A stretch of 64,000 nt of DNA from Deltaproteobacteria bacterium (GCA_003161515.1 PMOH01000316.1:11385-75384); one strand, 5' to 3'; shown: positions 16,035 to 25,257, counted from the first letter of the stretch. The notes: generated from the letters alone by a model not told the origin. Program-made: numbers and translations.

Positions 16035-16902
16035 TGAGGTCATGACGCTGCTAACCACCGAATTGCAAAGAGCGATCGGTGCTCTGTCGCCTGCATTCAC
16101 GGCGCCTATCGTGTTTGGCGAGGGCTATCCCACGGAGTCGTTCCTGCTACAGCAGGTCGCTTCCAAGGGTAGTGTCTCCATCACGATCTTTGATCGCAGG
16201 CCAGCGGCGAACGTGACGCGCTGGATGCCGTTCGTCGCAGTCGAGAAGCCGCATTCCACGGGGGTCACGGTCGAACTCAGCGGCAGCCCGCTTGCCGTCG
16301 ATGGCGAGCAAACCATCACGCTCAGCGGCGTCGTCAATCAGAACGATGCCGTCGCGTTGACCGCGTTCCTTCGCGGCGGCCCGTCTGTCAATGGCGGTGT
16401 GAGCGCGATCGCGGGACCGCAGGATACGCCGGCGACCCTTGCCGCGAAGCTCGCGGCGGCCATCAATGCAGACTCGTTCCTGCCGGAGTGGATGACGGCC
16501 AACGCCACCGGCGCGGTTGTCACGCTTGAAGGGACCGGCGCGCAGCCGATTCAGCTTGCGGTCGCGGTCGGAAACATCCGGTTCCAAAAAGTCGAGAACG
16601 CGCGGTTTCTGCGCGAGCTGCAGATCATCGTCTACACGAACAGCAGTGCCGCTCGCATGATCCTCGGGAAAGCCATCATGGGCGACCTCGCCCAGCTCTA
16701 TGCGAACTTCGGTTTGCAGGACGATGACGGCGAGTGGGTGCGTGTCATTCCGTTCGGAGACGTGCTCAACGATCAGGACGCAGGACGCGCTCTCTATCGC
16801 CGCGACATCCTGCTCAACGCCGAATACGGAATCACCGCCGAGCAAATTGCGTACGACATTCTATCGCCGCGGCCAAATCTCACCGTGGAACAAGGAGCGT
16901 AA
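16024..16902 (+). CDS. Putative tail terminator/completion protein with inserted beta domain
   Basis: 292 residues directly upstream of the sheath. The N-terminal part (LTTELQRAIGALSP) and C-terminal part (RELQIIVYTNSSAARMILG, GEWVRVIPFGDVLN) look like a tail-completion fold. It is split by an insert at about 80-170 (GEQTITLSGVVNQNDAVALT, then DTPATLAAKLAAAINADS). That insert is the same type as in the gene at 14108. Role inferred from position and fold pattern. Confidence 0.5.
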   Translation: MDVDEVMTLLTTELQRAIGALSPAFTAPIVFGEGYPTESFLLQQVASKGSVSITIFDRRPAANVTRWMPFVAVEKPHSTGVTVELSGSPLAVDGEQTITLSGVVNQNDAVALTAFLRGGPSVNGGVSAIAGPQDTPATLAAKLAAAINADSFLPEWMTANATGAVVTLEGTGAQPIQLAVAVGNIRFQKVENARFLRELQIIVYTNSSAARMILGKAIMGDLAQLYANFGLQDDDGEWVRVIPFGDVLNDQDAGRALYRRDILLNAEYGITAEQIAYDILSPRPNLTVEQGA

Positions 16903-16908
16903 GGCGCG

Positions 16909-18831
16909 ATGGGTCAGATCATTGTTAATGGTGGGAGCTTCAACGCGGCTGGTCTGCAGGCCGACGATCTCTACATTCAGATTATTCCGCCGCCTGCGTC
17001 GGTTGTGGGCGTGCCGGTCGACGTCGTCGGAGTAGTGGGAACCGCGTCGTGGGGACCGCTCAACGCGCCGACGTTACTCGGGACTCCGGGCGACGGTGCT
17101 CGAAACTTCGGACCCATCCCGGTCTGGGGCAGCGGAACGATCGACCTGCACGATTTGGCGACTGAAATCGTGATGCTCTTCCAGCAGGCGCCATCCCAGG
17201 CGCAGCTCCAAGTTTGGGCCTCGCGTATCAGCGATGGTACTGACGCCCCGGCATTCGGATCAGTCATGGACGGCGAGGGTACTCCGGTGGCCGGCGGCGT
17301 TGTCGAGGCGCTCTACAGCGGTATCGCAGGCGACCAACTCTCGTTGACGATCTCTCCGGGAGCCTTGGCCAATACCTTCAACGTCGTTATCGGCGGTTTC
17401 CCCGGCGTGCCGGCGGAGCTGTTCCCGAACATCCCGAACTCAGCGGGAAGCTTTTGGCAGAACCTCGCGAATGCGCTCGCGCTGGGCCAGTCCGGTATCC
17501 GGCCGCCTTCTCAATTCGCGCGCTTCATTCCAGGAACGCCGACGGAGGTTCCCACGGAGGCGCCCACCCTTTCGCCGGCGCCAGACGGAACGCATACGCA
17601 GTTCACCTTCACTCTCGCGAATGGTCCCGTGCAGCAGGGAACTCTCATTCTGACCGATAGTCACGGAGTGATCTTCGCTGACTCTGAGGGCAACGGCACG
17701 CTACAGGGCGTCGGCGGGACCGGAACTGTCAACTATGTGACCAAGCAAGTCGCGCTGACCTACTCGGTCGCTCCGATAACCGCTACCACGATGGCGGCGG
17801 ATTACGACTACATGGTGGCCAATACCCACGCTCCGGTGGCCGGCTCGACGCCTCTCGCAAACGGCGCCGACGGGCGCGCCGGTGTGAACACGGCCGCTTT
17901 GCTCGGCAGCGACGCATCGCTTCCGAAAACTGGTCTGTATGCGTTGCGCAGCCTCAATCCCGCGCCAAGCATGGCTTACCTCGCCGGCATGACGGATGGG
18001 ACGATCGTCTCGAATCTTCAGGGCTTCGCCGACAGCGAGGGCGTTGCGATGGCGTTCGCCTTCCCGACCGGAACCTCGAGCCAAGCGGCGGTCACCGCGA
18101 AGCAGGGCTACGGCATCCTCGACTTCGAGATGCTTTGGTTGAAGGACTGGATCTATTGGTACGACCCGGTGAACCAGCAGGTCCGGCTCGTGCCGCCCTA
18201 TTCCACGATTCTCGGCCGCACCGCGACTCTGCCGCCATACGTCTCGCCCGGAAACAAGCAAGTCTTCGGGATTATCGGGACCGAGCGGAACAGTCCGTAC
18301 AGCGGGAACATTCCTTATTCGAACGCTGAGATTGGGCTCCTAGAGTCGGCCGGCATCCTGTTCGTAACGAACCCCATTCCGGCGGGACAACAGTGGGGCA
18401 TCCGTCATGGGCAGAACGGAAATCCCGTGCCGCCGGCTGATGACGTTGCGTACACCCGGATGACGAATATGCTGGCGCAGTTGATGAACCGCATCCTTGG
18501 CCAGTTCGTCGATCAGCCGCAGAGTCAATCGCCGAAGGATCCTACCCGCGATGCGATGAAGACGATTTCGAATGCCGAGCTCCAGTCCCTCCAAGACCTC
18601 GGGATGATCGATACGCAGGATATGAATGGAGGACCTGGCTACCTGGTCGTCTGCGATCTGACAAACAATACGCCGGCCCAGATCGCCGCGCGCTACTCTT
18701 CCATCGCCTGGAGAGTGGTTTACCTGAGTAACATCCGATTCCTGATCGGTTCGCTTCAGGGCGGTACGACGGTGGTCACGCAGGGTAACAGCCAGTCGCA
18801 AGCGCTGGCGGGACAGGGACTCTCGGTCTAG
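16909..18831 (+). CDS. Tail sheath protein
   Basis: 640 residues. The N-terminus DVVGVVGTASWGPLNAPTLL with a following YxxG-type frame and a C-terminal domain (YLVVCDLTNNTPAQIAARYS, WRVVYLSNIRFLIGSLQGG) fit contractile sheath proteins. A beta-rich insertion in the middle (about 120-320) would lie on the outer face. Together with the tube gene directly downstream it establishes a myovirus tail. Confidence 0.9.
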   Translation: MGQIIVNGGSFNAAGLQADDLYIQIIPPPASVVGVPVDVVGVVGTASWGPLNAPTLLGTPGDGARNFGPIPVWGSGTIDLHDLATEIVMLFQQAPSQAQLQVWASRISDGTDAPAFGSVMDGEGTPVAGGVVEALYSGIAGDQLSLTISPGALANTFNVVIGGFPGVPAELFPNIPNSAGSFWQNLANALALGQSGIRPPSQFARFIPGTPTEVPTEAPTLSPAPDGTHTQFTFTLANGPVQQGTLILTDSHGVIFADSEGNGTLQGVGGTGTVNYVTKQVALTYSVAPITATTMAADYDYMVANTHAPVAGSTPLANGADGRAGVNTAALLGSDASLPKTGLYALRSLNPAPSMAYLAGMTDGTIVSNLQGFADSEGVAMAFAFPTGTSSQAAVTAKQGYGILDFEMLWLKDWIYWYDPVNQQVRLVPPYSTILGRTATLPPYVSPGNKQVFGIIGTERNSPYSGNIPYSNAEIGLLESAGILFVTNPIPAGQQWGIRHGQNGNPVPPADDVAYTRMTNMLAQLMNRILGQFVDQPQSQSPKDPTRDAMKTISNAELQSLQDLGMIDTQDMNGGPGYLVVCDLTNNTPAQIAARYSSIAWRVVYLSNIRFLIGSLQGGTTVVTQGNSQSQALAGQGLSV

Positions 18832-18841
18832 GAGAACAAAC

Positions 18842-19333
18842 GTGGGATTCCAACTTAACGGTTACAACCTGGGCACGGACGTTTCGATGACGCTGCAGCA
18901 CGTCGAGAGTGGCGTCGTGCTGCCGGCGGCGTTGCTGGGCCACCTGATGGAATTCCAGTTCGATCAGGAAGACCAAGTCATTCGCGTCGTGCCGATTACG
19001 AACGGCGGAAAGCCGCTGTACAACGTGGTCTACATGGGTTGGCGCGGGCACGCGATGTTCACCCGAGTCAACGGCGCCCTGACCGCGATCTTGGCGGCGA
19101 CCGAGAAAGATTACTTCGACAACGGCCACCTCAATCACTTCAACATGCTGGCCACCGTGCTGAATCGCGACTCGACGGTGGATCAGTATATGTTCACCGC
19201 CGGTGTTCTGAGTCGGCATCAGGGCGGCAACTTCCGCGCGGACAAGGAAGTCGATCAGCGGATCGAGTTTAATTTCCAGCGGATGGTGCTGACGGCCGGG
19301 TACGCGGCGCTGCTTCCGATCGCGGCGGGATAA
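18842..19333 (+). CDS. Tail tube protein
   Basis: 163 residues, GTG start after GGAGAACAAAC. Size, position right after the sheath and a beta-barrel-like pattern (FQLNGYNLGTDVSMTLQ, LMEFQFDQEDQVIRVVPI, RIEFNFQRMVLTAGY) fit the inner tube of contractile tails. Confidence 0.8.
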   Translation: MGFQLNGYNLGTDVSMTLQHVESGVVLPAALLGHLMEFQFDQEDQVIRVVPITNGGKPLYNVVYMGWRGHAMFTRVNGALTAILAATEKDYFDNGHLNHFNMLATVLNRDSTVDQYMFTAGVLSRHQGGNFRADKEVDQRIEFNFQRMVLTAGYAALLPIAAG

Positions 19334-19349
19334 GAATGGCATAACTAAG

Positions 19350-19363
19350 CCTTAATTAAGGCA
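19350..19363. other. Perfect 14-bp palindrome between tail tube and chaperone genes
   Basis: GCCTTAATTAAGGC is a perfect palindrome, and pairing continues outward with two mismatches into TAACTAA and ATACTTA. It lies in the only sizeable gap of the tail operon (54 nt). No T run follows, so it is not a standard terminator. It may lower expression of the chaperone relative to the tube or bind a protein. Confidence 0.55.
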
Positions 19364-19387
19364 TACTTACGACAGGGAGAGAGACAC

Positions 19388-19936
19388 ATGCCTGAAGAGA
19401 CCAAACCGCCAGAGGAAGCATCTGGACCCGGACCTATCCGGCGCCAAGTGCGCGAGGTAGATCCCGCGCGCGCGTCGAGGCAGCCGAACTTCCAGGACGC
19501 ACAAGCCCAATCGGACGCTGTTGCCGATACGTTGCGCAAGGCAGCCGGAGGCGGGTTCGAACGCCCCGACTCACAGAACGGCGCGGCTTTCATTCCGAAC
19601 GCAACAGGGGAGCGACCGTTTGTGCAGCTCCAACTTCCCGACGGTCGGACGTTGACCCTAGCCCAACCCGAGGTCGCCGTCGGCTTCATCCTCGGTCGAA
19701 TTCTCGGACCCCAAGAGTCGAGCAACCCACTCTCAGTTGGCTATGCGAAGGCCCTCATGTACGTCGCCGAGATCGATGGGCAGCCGGTCAGACGCCCGAC
19801 CAATATGGCCGAGTTGCAGAATCTCTCGAACGTGATAGGTGATCGCAACCTAGATCTTGTATCGATGGAGTTCGCTCGATACTGGCCGCAGATGACCGAA
19901 CTCACGGTCCTAAAAAAAAATGGGGTCGTCGGATGA
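19388..19936 (+). CDS. Tail assembly chaperone, short form (gpG-like)
   Basis: 182 residues after CAGGGAGAGAG. It lies between tube and tape measure, the place of the tail assembly chaperone. The last sense codons run through TAAAAAAAAA (A9 at 19912-19920) and end at TGA 19934. The second part of the pair (19920-20129) is in the frame reached by a -2 or +1 shift. The protein has an acidic disordered start and a folded helical body (LSVGYAKALMYVAEIDGQ, EFARYWPQMTELTVLKK). Confidence 0.7.
   Translation: MPEETKPPEEASGPGPIRRQVREVDPARASRQPNFQDAQAQSDAVADTLRKAAGGGFERPDSQNGAAFIPNATGERPFVQLQLPDGRTLTLAQPEVAVGFILGRILGPQESSNPLSVGYAKALMYVAEIDGQPVRRPTNMAELQNLSNVIGDRNLDLVSMEFARYWPQMTELTVLKKNGVVG
19911..19922 (+). 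promoter_or_regulatory. Slippery A9 tract for programmed frameshift
   Basis: The sequence CTAAAAAAAAATG sits at the junction of the two chaperone frames. In the zero frame it reads CTA AAA AAA AAT; slipping two bases back gives an all-Lys re-pairing and continues as ATG GGG TCG. A -1 shift would stop within 31 codons (TGA at 19989). Confidence 0.65.
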
Positions 19937-20129
19937 CGTCCGCGAGATCGTGGCGGCGGTTAAGCACGGCCTCAGTTATTACGATGCCGTGAGGATGCAT
20001 CCCAGTGAACGGCAGGCATTTCTTTACGTGGCAGCGGAGATGGACGGGATGCGTGTCAACTGGGAAACCGGCGAAATCAGCGAGCCGCAGCAGCCGGGAC
20101 GAGATCCGCGCGTGGCTGGGCGGGAGTAG
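19920..20129 (+). CDS. Tail assembly chaperone extension (gpT-like), probably made by frameshift
   Basis: 69 codons from an ATG with no ribosome site, because the A9 run lies immediately before it. The peptide (REIVAAVKHGLSYYDAVRMH, then PSERQAFLYVAAEMDGM) is clearly coding. A -2 slip on A9, or a +1 shift, fuses it to the short form for a protein of about 245 residues, as in phage Mu (-2) and functionally as in lambda G-GT (-1). Independent initiation at ATG 19920 is the alternative. Confidence 0.7.
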   Translation: MGSSDDVREIVAAVKHGLSYYDAVRMHPSERQAFLYVAAEMDGMRVNWETGEISEPQQPGRDPRVAGRE

Positions 20130-20132
20130 GCG

Positions 20133-20747
20133 ATGCGCGACTTCGATAGTTTTGAAGCCTTCGGCGCGTTCTGGGAATTTGCGGTCATACCCGGCTACTT
20201 GCTCGCCATGCACGCGGCGCTCGATGAATGCGGCGCCGCCGTCAAAGAACGCATCCAAGAGAAGATAGGCGTCTCCCAAGGTCCGAGCCACGGCTACCCC
20301 GGCTGGGCTCCGCTCGCCGATACGACCCTGCATGGATGGGGACCGAACCCCGGAAAGATAGCTCTCGGTCAGACCGGGCGGCGCAGCGGCGAAGATCCGC
20401 TCATGGCAACCGGGAAATCGCGCGACGAAATCGAGTATGTCGTTCATCGCAACGATCTCGCGGTCACGATCGGCAGTAACAGCGACGGCCTTTTCTACGC
20501 GGAGTTCGGGACCGTGAACGAACCGCCGCGACCAACCTTTCGGCCAGCAGCAGAAGAGATCGTCGAAGAGGTCATGCTCGCGCGCATCGGCGAATTCGCC
20601 GTCGCGGGCATCACCGGCATAGGAATCAGAACGCTCTACACCTCGGCTCAACTGTCTAATTTCGGCACTGGTCGCGAATACGTGAATACTTCGCGCGCGA
20701 GCTTCCGCGGATTCGCGCGCGGGATGGGCATGAGGAGTCGATTTTAG
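20133..20747 (+). CDS. Putative tail completion/virion morphogenesis protein
   Basis: 204 residues. The pattern is reminiscent of HK97 gp10-like and virion-morphogenesis proteins: helical start (YLLAMHAALDECGAAVKERI), GWAPLADTTL, IEYVVHRNDLAVTIGSNSDG, EFGTVNEPPRPTFRPAA and a basic end. It lies between the chaperone and tape measure genes. Placement by motif order, moderate confidence. Confidence 0.5.
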   Translation: MRDFDSFEAFGAFWEFAVIPGYLLAMHAALDECGAAVKERIQEKIGVSQGPSHGYPGWAPLADTTLHGWGPNPGKIALGQTGRRSGEDPLMATGKSRDEIEYVVHRNDLAVTIGSNSDGLFYAEFGTVNEPPRPTFRPAAEEIVEEVMLARIGEFAVAGITGIGIRTLYTSAQLSNFGTGREYVNTSRASFRGFARGMGMRSRF

Positions 20748-22850
20748 ATGGCTGGTTTCTCCGGATTTAAGGTCGGTATCTCGATTTTCCTGCTGGATCA
20801 GGCAAGTCGCGGGTTGATGGGAATCACCCGCTCGATCGCGAGCGCAACCGGGGCGAGCAGAGCTTTGCGCGCCGAGCTCGCCGGCATTCAGACTTCGATG
20901 CGGATCGGGATGGGTATGACCATGATCGGCGGCGCTGGACTTGGGCTGATCGGAAAGGCAGTCAAGGACGCTGCCGAATTCCAGATCAACATGGTGCGCG
21001 TCGCGAATATGTTCAAGCTCTCGACCGATCAGGCGCGCCTATTCAAAAACGAGCTATTCGAGATCTCGCACCGCACGATGTTCTCCGCGGAAAACATCCA
21101 AGACGTAGCGCTCGGCATGAAGAATGTCGGTATTAACTTCGAGAACATCAGCAAGTTGCTGCCGCAATTCAGCGCCGCTGCGGAAATCTTATTCAGAGTC
21201 AGCAAGGGCGGCGTGTCGCCGCAGCAAACCGGACAAGTCCTGGGCGAATTCGCGCATACCTTGGGGGTCTACGATCCGAAAGGGCTGGCGCGGCTGAGTA
21301 ACGTGCTGGTCAACGCCGCGCAACTCATACCAGGAGGAGCGCAGGGACTCATCACACAGCTCGGCTATCTCCGTCCAGCGCAGCTTATGGGGATTCCTCC
21401 GGGTAATCTCACTCCGCAACAAACAGAGGAGTTCCAGGTCCGCGGCGGAATCAAAATGGTTGAACTGTCCGCGCTGGCGCAGCAGATCGTCGGCGGCAGA
21501 GGTTCGGGCGCCAGAGGTCCGGCTTCTGGCGCGGCGATGCTCAATTTCCTAATGGGTGCCGCTGGCGTAGGTACAACTCTGACGGGTTTTGGATTCATTC
21601 AGAATCAACTCGGTCGAGCAGCGCTCGGATTTCTCGATCCTGCGACCGGAAAATCCCCGGCGATGGCAAGCGGCGCCCTCGATATTTGGAAGGAGGTACA
21701 GACAGCACAGGCGGCATTCAATCAGGCCCGGACACTCCAAGGTCAGCAGCAGATGGTACGGCGAATGGTCCAGGAGATGAGTCATGCGCACATGACTCTC
21801 CGTCAGGTCACCACGATTATGAATGCGCCGATGATCAAGGGAGTGCTGGCAGGACAGGTGCAAAACCCCGGCGCGTTAGTAGATATGTTCGAGAAGTTCA
21901 TCGGTGGGCAGACCGGGATGCGTTTTGCTGCGACAGTGTCCGCGCCCGGCACCGTCACTGCGATGCAGAATCTCGTCAAGTCCATCGAGGGCGGCGCCAG
22001 CATCGCCGAGCAGCAGCAGAAGTTTCTCGACACCCTGCCCGGTCGTTGGGCCCAGCTCACGACCGATATTCACAATGTATCGATCGAGATCGGGACAACG
22101 CTGCTACCCATCCTTACGCGGTGGGTGGTGAGCATCGACAGCGTCGTCGAAAAGTTTCGGATTTGGATCGAGGCGCATCCGGTTGCTACGAAGCGGCTAA
22201 CAGAGTTGGCGGCCGCCATCTCCGGACTTACACTCGCCGGCGGAGTAGCGATTTCCCTTTTGGCAGTTGGCCGTGCGCTCCGGATCATAGCGGGGATAGG
22301 AGGTTTCGGGTCGATCGCTGGCGCGATCGTAACGGCGCTTACAGGACCAACGGCTCTCATAATCGGTGGCGCAATCGCGGCGGGGTTCATCGCCTGGATG
22401 ATAACCAAGTGGACCGGTCTAGGAGGTCCCGACGATCCGCTTGCTAAGCTGCATCGTGACGCCGAGAAGGATCGTCCGAAGACGATGAGTGAATGGTGGC
22501 GCCGTATGGTTGGGCCATCGACGCCTATTCCCGGTGCCTTCAAAGACAGCCCTGAATACGAAGAGTGGCGGAAGCGAATTCATCCGTTTGGCACACCGGC
22601 GCCGGTGCCAGCGCATAAGAGTCCGTCGGCATATTTCGGTCGGCCGTTCGGTGGCGGCATCGAGCCCGCGATGGCAACAGGTGGCGTCACGATCGCACCT
22701 GGCGCGATCCATATCGAAGTTCACGGCGACATCGCCGGCGACTCGACGATCGAGAAGCTCCGGCGCGAGCTGCACGCGGCGCTGCTCTCGTTCGGCAGCG
22801 GCGGGGGCGTTACCGAATCTACATTCGCTCATGGAGCGGCGTCGATCTAA
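20748..22850 (+). CDS. Tail tape measure protein
   Basis: 700 residues, directly after the previous stop. A long helical protein with the phage TMP start (FKVGISIFLLDQASRGLMG), an early TMGMTMIGGAGLGLIGKAVK-type hydrophobic hairpin, and a C-terminal group of three hydrophobic segments near 480-550. At roughly 1.5 angstrom per residue the tail would be about 100 nm. It scaffolds tube length and may enter the host membrane on ejection. Confidence 0.9.
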   Translation: MAGFSGFKVGISIFLLDQASRGLMGITRSIASATGASRALRAELAGIQTSMRIGMGMTMIGGAGLGLIGKAVKDAAEFQINMVRVANMFKLSTDQARLFKNELFEISHRTMFSAENIQDVALGMKNVGINFENISKLLPQFSAAAEILFRVSKGGVSPQQTGQVLGEFAHTLGVYDPKGLARLSNVLVNAAQLIPGGAQGLITQLGYLRPAQLMGIPPGNLTPQQTEEFQVRGGIKMVELSALAQQIVGGRGSGARGPASGAAMLNFLMGAAGVGTTLTGFGFIQNQLGRAALGFLDPATGKSPAMASGALDIWKEVQTAQAAFNQARTLQGQQQMVRRMVQEMSHAHMTLRQVTTIMNAPMIKGVLAGQVQNPGALVDMFEKFIGGQTGMRFAATVSAPGTVTAMQNLVKSIEGGASIAEQQQKFLDTLPGRWAQLTTDIHNVSIEIGTTLLPILTRWVVSIDSVVEKFRIWIEAHPVATKRLTELAAAISGLTLAGGVAISLLAVGRALRIIAGIGGFGSIAGAIVTALTGPTALIIGGAIAAGFIAWMITKWTGLGGPDDPLAKLHRDAEKDRPKTMSEWWRRMVGPSTPIPGAFKDSPEYEEWRKRIHPFGTPAPVPAHKSPSAYFGRPFGGGIEPAMATGGVTIAPGAIHIEVHGDIAGDSTIEKLRRELHAALLSFGSGGGVTESTFAHGAASI

Positions 22851-23831
22851 ATGGGCGCGATACCCATACTGACGAACTTAGGGACGGCCGTCATCGGAAA
22901 TGCGGCGCGCCTTCTTTTCGGTGGACCCCAACCGCTCGACTTCTTCATCGGGACGTCGACCGCCAACCCCGAGATCGTATTCGGCGACGGGAGCAATCTC
23001 CGCGGCAACGTCGGGATGGAGATCCCGGAAGAGTTCGATGGTTTGGGAGGCACCCAGATGTTCGCCGGCCACGACTTCCCCGGCGGTGTCAGGACACTCC
23101 AGCAGATGGGGGCCTTTCCCGAGACGCTCAAGTGGAAGGGGACCCTGATAGGCGGTCAGGCTTTCGCGCGCGCGGCATCCATGGACCGTCTACGCATCAA
23201 TGCCGCTGGAACTTTGCTCTTCCTCAACTATGGTCCGTGGCAGTGGCAGGGCTTACTGATTCGATTCAAAGGCCGGGTGCGCCATCAATGGTTGATCGAA
23301 TACGAGGCCGAATTCGAACCGTTCATCGACCTGACGAACACCAACCAAGTGATTGCCGCCCAGGGCTCTCAGAGCTTGCTCACCGAACTGATGAACAGTC
23401 TGAGCACGTTCGTCGGCAACACGACCGGACTCTCGGCTGACGTACTCAGCGAGATCAGCTTAGTAATCGCGTCGATTGGTTCCGCTGGATTGGCAGCAGA
23501 TCCATCGTTGGTATCGAATGCGATCGACGCTGTGACGGGATCTGATAGCGCCGTGTTCGCACAAGCGAAGAGTCCTAACCCGGCGGATGCCGCGCTGGTC
23601 GGAGACGTGCTTTCTAAACTTCTGCTCCTGGCGCAACTCTACCCGGTGGCCCCGCCGATCAAGACTCAAATCAATCGCATCAATCCGAATCTGCCGGCGT
23701 TGGCGGCCGAGCAGCTTGGGGATCAGAAGCAATGGCCAGCGATCGCAGCGGCGAACGGTCTCTTGGAGACGATGCCCAAGGGGGTGTTCGTACATCTCAA
23801 CATTCCCCAAGCGGTGAGCGGGGGAGGATGA
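22851..23831 (+). CDS. Baseplate hub-associated protein (LysM-type tail protein family)
   Basis: 326 residues directly downstream of the tape measure. The N-terminal half (FPGGVRTLQQMGAFPETLKW, GTLLFLNYGPWQWQGLLIRF, HQWLIEYEAEFEPF) matches the domain found in baseplate proteins between tape measure and hub, often called LysM-like or DNA-circularisation tail proteins. The second half is helical. It probably joins tube and hub. Confidence 0.65.
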   Translation: MGAIPILTNLGTAVIGNAARLLFGGPQPLDFFIGTSTANPEIVFGDGSNLRGNVGMEIPEEFDGLGGTQMFAGHDFPGGVRTLQQMGAFPETLKWKGTLIGGQAFARAASMDRLRINAAGTLLFLNYGPWQWQGLLIRFKGRVRHQWLIEYEAEFEPFIDLTNTNQVIAAQGSQSLLTELMNSLSTFVGNTTGLSADVLSEISLVIASIGSAGLAADPSLVSNAIDAVTGSDSAVFAQAKSPNPADAALVGDVLSKLLLLAQLYPVAPPIKTQINRINPNLPALAAEQLGDQKQWPAIAAANGLLETMPKGVFVHLNIPQAVSGGG

Positions 23832-23838
23832 AAGGAGC

Positions 23839-24036
23839 ATGGCAATGCCGGAAGACACTAAATATACGGAATTGGCGAAGTGGCATCCTGAAGCCAAGGC
23901 AGTGATCGAATCGCGAATAAACGCTGCCGACTTCGGAAGTGAGAACATCGACAAGATAATCACAATCGCAGCGGATCTCCTTCTAGATAATGAAATTCTG
24001 GCCATAGCTTGTGGCCAAAAAAAACAGAATGCCTAA
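23839..24036 (+). CDS. Small hypothetical baseplate-region protein
   Basis: 65 residues, AAAGGAGC upstream. Helical, acidic start (MPEDTKYTELAKWHPE). It lies where P2-like phages keep gpX, but it lacks a LysM signature. It ends in an A8 tract and overlaps the hub gene by 26 nt. Confidence 0.55.
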   Translation: MAMPEDTKYTELAKWHPEAKAVIESRINAADFGSENIDKIITIAADLLLDNEILAIACGQKKQNA

Positions 24037-25255
24037 AATCGTTCCACAGGTTGTGATCGCGGGGAGGACGATCCCGGTATCCAGTTTTCGAACGCAGCGC
24101 GGAAGCTATGGGGCAATCGGGACCTGTGCGTTCACAACCGACGTGGAGCAATTGAAGACGAACAGTCTCAACATACTCAAAGCGAATCAGGCGGCGGTCG
24201 GAGGCCAACTCGGCGCCAGTCTCCCGATCGTAATATCGATCAGCACGGATGGGGGCAACAACTTCACCAAGCTCTGGACCGGCGATATGGACGATGCCGA
24301 TTTCGACTTCCAAGGAGACACCGTCACGATCCGTGGCCGAGATCAGGCGGCGCGGCTTTTCGACGATCGCGTCGTGCTCAAGGCGGACGAATATCAGAAC
24401 AAGCGTCCGTACGAAATTGCGATCAAGTTGGCTGGCGACTACGGTCTCACTCCAAAAGTAACGGTCGATAGGACCCAGCCATTGGCGGGCGACCTCTATA
24501 AGATCGACGCGGTGAGCCTACCTCTGCCACGGCCAAAGTGGGACTTGTTGGTTTTCCTTGCCCGGTCAGTAGGATGGGAAGTCTTCGCCGGACTCGATAA
24601 CGATCTGTTCTTCGGTCCTGCGGTCCCCGGCAAGCCGCACAAATTTACTTGGAAGATGAATGACCCTAGCGCGGGTATCCCCGTGATGAATCTTCACATG
24701 GAGTACCAGCCGCGGCGGAACATGACCTTTCAGATCCTGGTGATGAGTCAGCACGCCGCGACCGAAGAAGTCTACTCAGAACGAATCATGGTAATTAATC
24801 AGGAGATCACCATTGACACTGTTCGCAAGGTGAAGGCCGGGGTCTACAAGGGATCTGCCGCACAGCGGTTGCGATCCGCGATCTCGAGCAAGCTCGACGG
24901 ACGGCCACTCTACATTTTTTATCCACAAGGCAAGACGCTCCAGCAGGTCCAGGGGCTTGCCGAACGCATCTATTACGACATTGCGCGCAAGCTGTTCGTC
25001 GCGTCGGGCGAGGTCGATGGCTTGGTGACTCTGAATCTTCAGGACTCGATTCAGCTTGTCGAGGCGAACGCCGGAGATCTCCAAGGCTTCGCGGGGCAGC
25101 AGCTTTCGCTGGTCAGCGTGGCGCATCGCTTCCAGATGGCGCCGCGTGGTAAGAACGAGGCGGGATTCGTAACCGATTGGAAGGCGCATTTTCTTCCTGC
25201 GAGTCCGAGTTCGGGGACCGAGGATCCGATCTTGGTAACGGGAGGTGAGGGTTAA
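24011..25255 (+). CDS. Baseplate hub protein (gpD/gp27-like)
   Basis: 414 residues; GTG 24011 or ATG 24029 may start it. The order of domains fits the hub family: beta barrel (KIVPQVVIAGRTIPVSSF, LWTGDMDDADFDFQGDTVTI), RGRDQAARLFDDRV, a LysM-like middle (KWDLLVFLARSVGWEVFAG) and a second barrel. It forms the platform that holds the spike, encoded two genes downstream. Confidence 0.7.
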   Translation: MAKKNRMPKIVPQVVIAGRTIPVSSFRTQRGSYGAIGTCAFTTDVEQLKTNSLNILKANQAAVGGQLGASLPIVISISTDGGNNFTKLWTGDMDDADFDFQGDTVTIRGRDQAARLFDDRVVLKADEYQNKRPYEIAIKLAGDYGLTPKVTVDRTQPLAGDLYKIDAVSLPLPRPKWDLLVFLARSVGWEVFAGLDNDLFFGPAVPGKPHKFTWKMNDPSAGIPVMNLHMEYQPRRNMTFQILVMSQHAATEEVYSERIMVINQEITIDTVRKVKAGVYKGSAAQRLRSAISSKLDGRPLYIFYPQGKTLQQVQGLAERIYYDIARKLFVASGEVDGLVTLNLQDSIQLVEANAGDLQGFAGQQLSLVSVAHRFQMAPRGKNEAGFVTDWKAHFLPASPSSGTEDPILVTGGEG

Positions 25256-25257
25256 AG

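Noticed and set aside
24017..24024. A8 run at the overlap of the small baseplate gene and the hub gene as a second frameshift site
   Set aside because: The hub gene has its own GTG/ATG starts and is normally expressed alone; fusing a 65-residue protein to the hub has no precedent I know. The run encodes Lys in both frames.
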